64,000 nucleotides of DNA from Scortum barcoo. Taxonomy: Eukaryota; Chordata; Actinopteri; Centrarchiformes; Terapontidae. The notes beneath the pieces are model-generated. The model was not told the origin of the DNA. It saw only the letters and a program-made list of their open reading frames with translations, and did no database searches. This document shows positions 28,982-39,500 of this stretch, piece after piece (the stretch's first letter is position 1; every line of letters starts with the position of its first letter). The position numbers were made by a program, and so were the translations under genes. The DNA lies in NCBI GenBank assembly GCA_023238725.1, contig CM041531.1, positions 18,250,643 to 18,314,642 on the forward strand, given 5' to 3'.

Positions 28982-30110
28982 GATAGATATAGATATATAG
29001 AGATATCATATTTATAGATAGATAAAAAAAATCTGTATGTGGGTCTCTCAAATGAAACTTAACACACGCATCCAAGTCAACAGTTTTTCTATCAATGCTT
29101 TCCATCATTTTTGAAAATCAAAGAGTCTTCCTTGGGGGAAATTCATTTTATTCAGAACAACTATTTACATGAATACGTTGGATGTTCAGAAGTAAAACAA
29201 AGAGAGGCAAAAAGTATTAAATTACATAACTTCATTAAAGGTCTGTGTATTTATATATATATATATAAGAAATACACACACACTTCAGACTTTCATGATA
29301 TGCTATGGGATGCTATGAACTGTCTGCTATGAAAAAGGCCCATTCCATCATTAGATCAATCAACATTTGAACCAAAGCCTTTAGATATAAACTAATGTAT
29401 ATGTATTACCTGGTAGTTCATGTGTAATTAGAATATAAAGTACAGTATCCATCCACAGTGTGGTTAGTTTTCTCAGTCTTGTCAGAAAACTCAGGATCTC
29501 CACTGTGGTCTGTGGTGCAGATTATGATAGAAAGATAGAAATATTTAATTATGTATTAGTTAGTTTTGTTTGTGGATTATGCAAAAACAAATCATAGCTG
29601 CATGTACACATTCTGGTTCTCAATGACAGTGTTTTCTTGACAGTTTTCATAAAATATTGTCTTTGTTTGTCTTCTACTGGAGGGTATGAAGTGACCTGTT
29701 ACAGTTTTAAGATTTTACACAACAGAAAGCACAGGTACAGCATTAATCTGTGTTTACTCACTGTGACTGTTCCTCTGAGAGATAGTGACACTCCAACATT
29801 TGGGTCTGGGTCAGTTTTTGCATTGTGGCCTGAGGGTGGCACAAGAGGACAGCTCAGCTCTCAAAATGCAGATGTTTTTTTGTTTTTTTAATCTCTACAG
29901 TAGCTGGATGTCAGGTATTGACCTGAGTGTGTTGCCTGATGAAAGCTCCGGTGGTTGGCTTACACTTAGATTTATCCTCTGTGGACAATGAATAGAGGAA
30001 AAATAAATGGGTAGGTTAATTAAAACAATGATCACCTTGTCAACATTTGATTTAACATGAGTAGCATTAAATAACAATCAACATTTAAAAGGCAAACAGA
30101 TAATTGAAGA
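28982..30110. other. intergenic stretch, no gene seen
   Basis: The segment holds the right flank of the GATA mosaic, a TA run near 29255 and AT-rich sequence. No open frame longer than about 85 residues shows a family motif. Confidence 0.7.
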
Positions 30111-30264
30111 GTTCAGACACGCCGGAGTGGCAGAAAAAAAACATTTGTTTAGTTCAGGTTGTTGTACTGCAGCTCTCCTGTAGATGGCGGTGAAACGACA
30201 AGGAGGACACGGAAGAAGAAGAAGAAGAAGAAGAAGCGCCTGTTGAAAACAGAAAACGACAAAA
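30111..30264 (+). promoter_or_regulatory. ss18l2 promoter region
   Basis: A YY1-type AGATGGCGG lies at 30182-30190, 75 bp before the ATG. A (GAA)8 purine tract follows at 30212-30236, next to an ETS-like cggaag. No TATA box is present. This matches a small housekeeping promoter; factor binding is inference. Confidence 0.45.
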
Positions 30265-31011
30265 ATGTCGATCGTATTTGTGCCGAAGAAATTACGAGGA
30301 AAAGCCAAAATTAACCAGGAAACAATTCAGAGGGTGAGACAGTTAGCAGAAACATCAAACGGAGCGGTTAACTAGCCGTTAGCTCATATATCACCATAGT
30401 AACCAGTGGTGTTAGCAGTTAGCTACAAGCTAGTTACTTTATTTACTTTTGTTTACAGTTTGTTTACACTCCGCCAGGCTTCATGGATACTGAACATCAT
30501 TCATTTAAAACTGTACTATGTGTGGCACCCGGCGGCTTTAAAGGCTGTAACAGTCTGCATGTTGGTGTGTTTGACTTGTGTTTTGTTTGTTTTAGCTGCT
30601 GGATGAAAACGACCAGCTGATCAGATGTATCGCTGAGTACATGCAGAAAGGACGAGCAGTGGAGTGTGTACAGTGAGTCAAAACGAAACTCATGCAGCAT
30701 GTGTATTTATATCTGATCTTTACTTTCAGCTGTCGTTTAGTTTTGGTTCTTGTGCTGAGATGTGTTTGTTTTCTCCCCCAACAGATACCAACAGATCCTG
30801 CACCGCAACATCGTGTATCTGGCCACCATAGCAGATGCCAGCCCAGACAGTGTGCCCCCCTCCTCACATGTAAGTCACACATACTCTGTTCCTGAGCAGC
30901 GATGACAGGATCACTGCTGCTTTTTAAATACCCTGCTATTGTTTGTGTCTGCAGTCTGCAGCTAACGAGGCCTCGTCCTCTGCACCAGCTGTGAATGGAG
31001 AAGGGACGTGA
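30265..31011 (+). CDS. ss18l2: SS18L2, SS18-like protein 2
   Basis: SS18L2 is a short nuclear protein consisting essentially of the SSXT/SNH domain of SS18. In SS18 this domain contacts BRM/BRG1-type SWI/SNF complexes; the function of SS18L2 itself is little known. Exons: 30265-30333, 30596-30672, 30785-30869, 30955-31011, all with GT-AG sites. They give 95 residues (human 77). The sequence reads MSIVFVPKKLRGKAKINQET, then IQRLLDENDQLIRCI, ECVQYQQILHRNIVYLATIA and DASPDS. LRGKA.(V/I)NQETIQRLL(D/E)ENDQLIRCI distinguishes SS18L2 from SS18 and SS18L1, and the Gln/Tyr-rich QPGY region of SS18 is absent. The C-terminal 18 residues come from a separate last exon and are longer than in mammals. Confidence 0.95.
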
Positions 31012-31189
31012 TGGAGACAACAAGAGTGTGGCTGACACTGTTTTACATCACAAGGAAACAAATCAAACGTAACTCATCCCAGGATGGCTGATGTTTTAAT
31101 TCAGTGATGATTTATTTAAGATTTATATTATGAGGAGAAAATCTGTGAGTTCAAAATGCCTTTTTTTTTTTAGTTTCTCTGATTTGTAC

Positions 31190-31195
31190 ATTAAA
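31190..31195 (+). terminator. ss18l2 poly(A) signal
   Basis: ATTAAA lies about 180 bp after the ss18l2 stop and is followed by a GTTGTTCTTGGTGTCTGTGTTTG tract split over 31217-31240, a typical GT-rich downstream element. The transcript probably ends near 31215. Confidence 0.6.
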
Positions 31196-31387
31196 AGAAT
31201 ATTTTCTACTTTTCAAAGTTGTTCTTGGTGTCTGTGTTTGAAATGAGTCAGTTCAGAGACCACATTGTCAGCACACAGGAGGCCCAGTTCTATATGTGAT
31301 GTTTCCAGTAGGAGCTGAGGACAGACTGAACACCTTCACATTTCAGCAGAAAAATACAGACACAGTATTTTTGAATTGCTAGTCATT

Positions 31388-31393
31388 TTTATT
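31388..31393 (-). terminator. garre1 poly(A) signal
   Basis: TTTATT on the plus strand is AATAAA for garre1 on the minus strand, 1.65 kb after the stop. With this signal the garre1 3' UTR spans about 31370-33045 and ends some 150 bp from the end of ss18l2. Other AATAAA words further upstream (for example near 31500) could also be used. Confidence 0.45.
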
Positions 31394-33045
31394 CATTTTT
31401 TGCATTGCTGGTACACTTGGAAAGATTCAGTTGCCAGCTCAAGAGAACAATAAGCAACATAAGCCAAGCAGTCCCCGTCATATCTGCTATCAGGGCAACA
31501 TGTTTTTATTATTATTTTTTTTAATCTTTTGTAGAAGCCACTAGTAAACCATTTGACACAGCTGAGAAGCTAACAGTTACAGTCCAAGGTCTGTAATGAT
31601 GTCTTTAAAAAAGGCTGCAACAGTTAGGGAGAGAACACAGACAAAAAGCAACAAACCCTATATCTTGATTGTGCAAAGCACATTAACTATAAAAAGATAT
31701 ATATTTATATGTATATACAGCAAACAATTCTCTGTAAACATGTTAAGTATGTTAGTTTTCTGAAAACATGGTGTCATTTCATAAATACAGGCAACATTGG
31801 CATCCGCAAACATCACAAAAAGATAACATTCTGGGCTCTTAAATACAGCCCATTGCCATAGAAACCGAAGAAACAAGGGCTCGAAAACACCCTCATCACA
31901 CAATGTTTTAGTGTTTAGCATGGCATATTTGGTAACCTTTATAGATAGATGGTGTAGTTCAACTCTGTAGGGAAAAAAAATGTGCTTTTTCACATATTGG
32001 GAGGTGGAAAATAATGTTTTATGTAATATGCCTAGAAGAATACTAACATACAGTAATGGTATAACATGTAAGAAAATACAAAAATAAGATTAATACTGTC
32101 AATAATTGTACAAGAAAAATATTGTATTATTAAACAGAAGAAACGTTAGGGTCATGGGAGTTAGTGTCAATCTGGAGCAAACAACTGCCAATTAGAGAGG
32201 AGGAAATGGATACGCGTGAAGATGTTCCCCCTGATGCTCTCATCTAATAGGGTGTGTAACTTCACTATCACTCAATAATCTCAGACCGCCTCTTATCTCT
32301 TCAGCACCATTCATCTTCTGCACAACGCTTTGGTTGGAAATAATATTCTGCAAGTGCTATCAATACCAACATGGCACATTGTTACTGCTATAATTCTTTA
32401 CTCTGGTCAGTTGTTGAAAAAGTAGTGTATTTCTCTCAAATTACACCTCTGCAGTGACTTACTATATTTATGCTGAGCCTGCTCAAAGCCTCTTAATAAA
32501 AAGAACTAAATATTTATATTTTAACTTCAGTATTTTACAAGCTATGAAACAGTAGATGGTAGCTGTATTCTGAGTCATCTTGCGTGAGATTTGGCAGTTA
32601 CAACTATGTAGACACAGTATATTTATTAATGGGCAAAATGAGAGCATTTCAAGCCCCTGCCCCCTAGTAATCCCCTCCTTTACACACACGCACTAACACA
32701 CACACACACACGCTCACACTCACACGTTCAGCTGCAGAAGCAAGTGGGCGACGGCCGTGCGCGTCTCCAGCTCTTGTCTGAGGAGACGTCAGCTCAACAG
32801 ACAGAGAAACGACCACTAGACTGACTGCTGCCAGCATGACACATGCACCTTTCGTAGTTAAAACATGGCAGTTCAAAAAACTTCAAAATACGTCTCTTTG
32901 TCAAATGGGGATGTTTAACATGGAAAAATATAGATACAAAAATGTTGAGCCAGTGTGTGTACTTAATTTGAACTCTGGAGGCTTTGAAATCTTCCAATTC
33001 AGTGGGTGTGGACTGTAATGGCTGCAGCTCGGCCCACTCAGCAGC

Positions 33046-33537
33046 TCATCTAACAGCTACAGGCCCTCTGTGGCACTCCACCGTGGACTCGTTTGGCATT
33101 AGACTGCCATCAGTACTGGTGGAGGTAGGAGGGCCTGTGCTCATGTTTGAGGGGGAAGGATTTAAAGCCTTGGTCATGGGTTTTGGTCTGTTGCAGGTTT
33201 GCTGTTTGTTGTTGCTGTTGTTGCTGTTGTTGTTGCTGCATTTGTTGTTGCTGCTGTTGCTGTTGTTGCTGCTGTTGTTGTTGTTGTGAATGCTGCTGTT
33301 GAACTGTTGCTGGGTGAAGGGTGAACCAGAGGTGATGCCGGTGGAGGGGGAGCAGTCACTGGCAGTGGACCACACGGGAGACTGCAGCATCTGCATGGAG
33401 TCGCTCCACTGGGAGGAAGGAGGGATGTTCATCTGGTACAAGGAAGAGCTGGGATTGGGCATGGTGTTGGTGTGGGTGTGGGTGTGGGTGGAGTGCTGCC
33501 ACGGCGCTTTGGGAGGCCAGGTTTTAGTTTTGCTGTC
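33046..33537 (-). CDS. garre1: garre1 last exon with Asn/Ser-rich tract
   Basis: The exon encodes 163 residues and the stop. It opens DSKTKTWPPKAPWQH, a conserved motif, then a His-Thr repeat from a GGTGTG tract. SSQWSDSMQMLQSPVW follows and is also conserved. Then comes an Asn/Ser run of about 30 residues encoded by an AAC/AAT/AGC repeat at 33195-33300. The final segment (KALNPSPSNMSTGPPTSTST onwards) only faintly recalls the mammalian GFKAFPGKG end. Confidence 0.9.
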   Translation of the reverse strand, partial: DSKTKTWPPKAPWQHSTHTHTHTNTMPNPSSSLYQMNIPPSSQWSDSMQMLQSPVWSTASDCSPSTGITSGSPFTQQQFNSSIHNNNNSSNNSNSSNNKCSNNNSNNSNNKQQTCNRPKPMTKALNPSPSNMSTGPPTSTSTDGSLMPNESTVECHRGPVAVR

Positions 33538-36500
33538 CTGTGAACACAGGATGTCAATCAGCAAAGTCAAAAAAGTCATTAACCAATCAAAAAGTCACAA
33601 CAAGGTCTTACCAATCCCATTAAATTAGGAAAAAAAAAATGAAATCCCCATCTAACAGTAACTTCTCTCAAAATAAAATACTTGCCCCACAAGAAGTTTA
33701 AAAGTGTCCACACTGGTTAAGATCCATGCACAAAGGCTCATATGTTACCTGGTTGTCATCTCCGAGGTGATGGAGTGGTGGTGAGGGCAGGGTGCACACC
33801 TCTGGCTCACCACAGCTGTGTTTTCTGAGAACAGAGACATTTACATCAGCACTCACACGCTAAAGTACGTCTTTCACCGCCAAGCTCCAGCAGGTGATTT
33901 TATTGTTATAATGAGCAGAGTGGTGGGAGAACCCGTTTGGGACTTACCTCCTTTGTTTAACCGCCGCTACGAGGTCCGGCCCAGAAAACATGGAGAACAG
34001 ACTGTCACCGTTGGCTGAAGACGTCTCATCACTGGAGCTGGCCGAGTCCCCCTGATTGGCTGACCAGCTGCTGTTTACGGCCTCCCTGAGGACACAGCCG
34101 GAGGAGGGATTAGCACTGCTTCTGCTATACTCTCAGCATTGTGGTATTTAAAGGTATCACAGGTTCAGATTCATTTGACAACGTCTGAATGACTTGATGA
34201 CACACAATTCAAGAAAAATCTGTGATGTATAAGGTGACTTCTCCTCTTTGTGTTTGGGTGATTTGAAGGGTTAGAAGAAATCAAGGCATCTATTTAAAGA
34301 CTGGAGGTTACATGTAACTGTGGATTTAGTCATCCATATTTCAAGGCAAGTGCTGTATGAATGTGGTAAAAAAGTGAGATCCCCTTTATAAACCACAACA
34401 TTACTGCAGTGTTTACAAGGAGATGCCACTGCAGCGCGGATGCTTGTTTACTTTCTCAGTTTAGCGGCCTCTTAGCGGGATGGTGTCGTCTTACGCTGAA
34501 TTAATTGACAACAGTCATGATTAACTTGTTAGATGCCTCGCATATCAATGATGTCTGCCACATTAATAATTTAATCAAAAACACTGCTCACCACTGTAGT
34601 GTCATATGATCAGTCTGACTTTAAATAACACTCCAGCAATTCAGCACTACACTGCCACTAAAATCAAATCCTGGAACATGGCATCAGGGGGTTTATATGT
34701 CTGTCTGTGTGTGAATCTTGTTTTCATTACCCTGAAAAATCTGTCAGATGTGTTAAGGTAAGAATGATACAGACATACTGTGCTGAGAGAGCTGGGAGGA
34801 TTGGTAGGAAACTGTCTGCCTTTAAAGACTACTCAGTACTGGTTTGTGTTGTCTGTGTTTAAATAGGGGGACACCAGAGACAGAATTTCATTAAGATGCT
34901 TCCATTACAGATTATAGCACACTGTGGGTGTCGTCTAAATTTTGCACATGGCTTCATCTTTTCTTATTCCTCTTTTGTGTTTGTAATCATGGTCTTTTCA
35001 ATACACTGCTGTAGGACACATGTTAAAGTGCCAGTTAAAAAAAGGTTTGTTTTTTTAAAAACTACTTCTGCTGTGTAGCAGTGGATTAGTGATAAGGGAG
35101 ATGTTGTGTACAGATACCTACCCCTCACTGTAGTACTCTGGGTGGGACCAGGTCCTGTGCTGCTCATCAGGCATTGGCCAGTTGCTGCGCGGGTTGCTGG
35201 GGCGACGGATGTGCTGCACCTGCCGTTTCTGCTGCATGGCCTGACTGACACCGGCAACGTAACGCGCAAACTCCGGGTCAGAGCCAACTGCGAAAGGAAA
35301 GGGAGGATAAACACAGCTATGAGTTTCTGACACTCTCAGCTTTTCCCTTTTCGCTCCCCGGAGCTCAATCTGTTTAGCCAGACTGTCTACCATAGCAGAA
35401 AAATCACAATGGCTGTAAGTCAACTCGGCACAATGGGCCTCCAGCGCAATCAAAAGAGTCTGCTGCACTGTAAAAATAGAGACTGACATGGGCTTAATTC
35501 TGCATAAATCATCATCTTACAGTCACAGCTGCATGCAGGGACAAACAGCTGCTCATACTATCTGACCTGCGCTGATTATGTCACACAGATCAGGGTCCAT
35601 ACTTGTCTAAAATCTGCCTGAATGGTTAGAAGACAGCAAGATATTAATAACAAATAGTATAGAGAATTTATAAGACATGACACCTGTTTTGTAGAGATGA
35701 CATCCAGCATACTTCTTCACAGGATATCCGCCAAACTGAAAGCTCTGAATAAAGACTTCTAAACATTTTCTGTGTGTAGTCTGGTCTTGACAAACTTTCT
35801 CTGACATTCACTGACATTCTCTTGACATCACTTCTTGCTTTGGTGAAAGACAAAAATGAGCAGGGACTTAATTTAGCCCCACTGCAATCACACTGCTTCA
35901 TTTTAATGTAATGATGTGGCCTTTTGTGCATGATAACAATCTTTGTATAGCAGTCCCTTAATGTCTATATCAACCAATCACTAACAACAAATTGTCTTTT
36001 ATGGGACAACAAAGATTTAAATTGAGATGAGTAAAGTTTTATACGTCAGCTGGATACCCACTGCAACCGTCTGAATTTTTCAGCTGGGTTCTATGGACAC
36101 CCTGTTTTGAACATTAGTCTGCTGGTATAATGAATGACTGCGCTGTAAGCCATAAAAAACTTTGCTAAGCTGCTTCTCTGAAGGTTTGTTTGATAATGAA
36201 ACGTAGGTGTCAGCAAAGCTCTGGGCCGGCCCACCCCTGCCCCACTCCTCACACTGCTGACATAACAGTCTGACTGAGGAGCATGGGAGGTCGACAATCC
36301 CATTAGGACATCTCTTCATGACAAAAGACATGACTGTTCAACTTTAGAAAAATGGTCATTGGAACCGTTAAATATTTCCTGTAAGAGGTAGCTCCAAAAC
36401 AGAGGATGACGACTCGGAGAGAAAATTAATGAAATGCTATTTTGTCTGATAATTTAGTGTAATGTGAATCCCAAACTTGATCTGACCAAAGCAAGACAAC

Positions 36501-39500
36501 AAAAATATTGTGAAGCAACAATCAACCATAATTCAGCCAGCGTCCACTCATCTGGTGTCAGCGCAGTCTTTTAAAGCTGCAGGTTAACCACATATATATG
36601 AATAATTAAATACACACACAAAAAAAATATACTATACTCTATTCCAATACCTCAAACTTTGTCTTTTTTTTACTTTCTGTCTACATGTTTTTGACCATTG
36701 TTGGAGGGAGCCTGTGACTCACGAATTTCAGTGCCAACGACTGCTCCATTTAATTGACAAACAAATCTTTTTTCAAACCAGCCTTCTTACCAACTGTTAA
36801 AATATCACTGACAAAAACCCCAACACGGAGTAACAAGCAGTTTTACATGAGAAGTTAGTGTGGAAATGCAACAACTGCATCAACTATAGTTGAGACTCAT
36901 CATTCTCAGTTTTTAGCTGTTTCCAATGAAAAATGTACCACATTTGTCAGATTTGTTTGACTTAAACCAATTTTTAAGGATTTTGTCTTCAGACACATAA
37001 AAGTTAATTTTCCTGATTTTTATCTTGATGTTGTATCATCTATTTCTTGATCCGACTGTCTGTATATTTGTCCTCATCAACTGACTCAATGGGTCATACT
37101 CTAGATAAATGGGGTGTACATTTTTTTTCATTTTGGGGTTAACTGTTCTTTTAATGAACCTGTTGAATAATTTCAGCCTTACTGAGATGTGTATGGTATA
37201 GTATGCTTTGAGGATATATAAAAAGGGAGGAGGATCTCACCTGCTGGGTCAAAGGGCAGCGTGTCTCCCAGGACTCCAAACACTCCTTCACTCTGGTCCC
37301 TGTTGGGCCAGGTGTTGTTGCGGGGACCCTGCGGCTTCTGCCCCAGCATCTCTGACATGACACTGTCCATGTAGGTGCTGACCAGGCCCAGGCTGTAAAG
37401 ATCCGAGCTTAGATCTGTCAGTCCAGGAGAGGCCCACTGCCCGATTGGACCCAGGGGTGACAGACCTGCTGGGGGGCCTTGTGGTGGAGGCTGTTGCCCA
37501 GGGGTGCCAAGCCACTTGCTTGCCACTCTCTGCTGTGGCAGGACCTGGGGTGGGGTCTGCTGAGGAGGAAGCTGAGGAGGAGGTGGCTGCTGTTGACTGA
37601 TGGGTTGTAGGAGGTGCTGGTAGTACTGCAGAGCCTGTGGCGAGGGCTGCTGAGGTTGAGGGGGCTGCTGTTGCTGCTGCTGCTGCTGTTGTTGCTGCTG
37701 CGGAGGAGGCTGTGGCTGTGGCTGAGGCTGCTGCTTCTGCACAGATGAGAGAGGCTGGGGCTGGGGCTGGGGCTGGGGCTGAGACTGAGGCTGAGGCTGG
37801 GGTTGGGGTAAGGTCTGAGCTGGGGGCTGTAGGGCATTGTGAGAGATGGACTGGGAAGTTGGTGGAGGTCCACTCGGGGGCTTCAGCTCAGCGGGGTTTG
37901 CAGACGCCACCGAGTTTCTCCTCTTAACCAGGGGAGAAGCCTGCTGGGATTTTCCCATGTTGAATCCTGAGAGAAAGTCGATGACATCCTGCATCTCTTG
38001 GTCAGTCGGCAGGTTCATCCCCTGGTCGTCGGACACCAAGCCATTGGCCAGCTGGCTTTGCTGGGTAGAGTCAGGGGTGCAGGACAAGCTGCTCATCTGC
38101 AGGATGCTCTGTAGCCTCCCATCACTGTGGCCCAGGCTCTTGGCCTTATCCTCAGAGCTGCTGCTTGTTAGCATGCTGCGAGACGGGGTGTTAGGGATGG
38201 AGTAACTGCCCCCACTGTTAGAGTTGGATGAGACCTTCTTGGTAAACTTGGAAGTCAGCTTGGATATTGTTTTGGGCAATCCACTGGAGGTCTTGGAGGT
38301 GGTGCCTGGAGGCAGGTCTGCCTGGCTCCCATAGTCTGGGCTCTCCCGCTGCAGCTGAATCTGAATAGTGGGCAAGGCTTGCTCTCTTTTGAAGGGAAGA
38401 CAAGGACAAGTATTTCATTATCTTGTATTAAAAGTACTACATACCGTAATCTGAATTCACTTCTCAACATATTCACTGCAGAGCCACCTGGTAAAGTCAA
38501 CGGTTCATTTAAAAATAAATGCTTTGTCATTATTATTAAATGCTTACTCACTTTCTCTCCTTCCACCTGTTGATGTCAAACACTGCTGTGTAAAGCACGT
38601 CAACGAGACCCAATGTCTTCTCTGGGTCCAAACTGCGCTGGAGCAGGGACATAGTGGCTGGGTCCTCCTTCAGACACCTGAAGATGTACACACACACGGC
38701 AAGACAGGACATGAGCTACAAATTCAACACACTGTCTTGAATACAAAAAGCCCAGGTGCATTTGCTGAAGGGATGATTAGGTGACAGTGAATGTGATATT
38801 CATAAACAAGAAGAGAGCCAAAAACAACCCGACAGCTCACAAACTCATTTAGTGGATTCACCATGCCCACCGCCTGTCCACAGCTCAGTGGTTCAGAGTT
38901 GGAAATCAAACACACATCTCCTGGATGCTGATTCAAACTTCTTGAACTGTCTAACCACAAATAGTATGCAGTATCTGCCAGTACATCCAACCTAACTGCT
39001 CCAACAGAGGCAGTAGATGTAATGTAGTTTTAATGGGTTCCTCAGTGAGTGTGCATATAACTGTATAAATATGGCAAAAAGCCAGCACAGAGCTCACAGC
39101 ACCAAGCTCTCGTGACAGAAAAATATTTTTTAATTTAAGATGTGATAATGCCAATATCCAAGTTTCATAATATACTGCTGATGCTATGATTCATGCACAT
39201 GAACCATAGCACTGTATATTACAAAAGGTGCTGAATAGCATAGTGTACTACCTCTGTTAAATCCAGTGTATTAACCTCACTCCTAAAGATGTTTTAAATC
39301 TCCTTTAGGGAAGTCTTTCAGTGTACCTCCATTCACTGACTGACAGATTTACATGTGTAACTTCTGACTCATCAAACTTATTTCTTGGTGTGCCTAAAAC
39401 CACATGATCAAATAATGGTGCATATAACTGGACCTGGATAATAATCCAATATTTCACATTTCTCATCTCAGACAAATAAAAAATAAGAAAAGATAAATAA

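Noticed and set aside
32984..33289. Plus-strand frame ending in about 30 Leu codons
   Set aside because: It is the complement of the garre1 Asn/Ser repeat.
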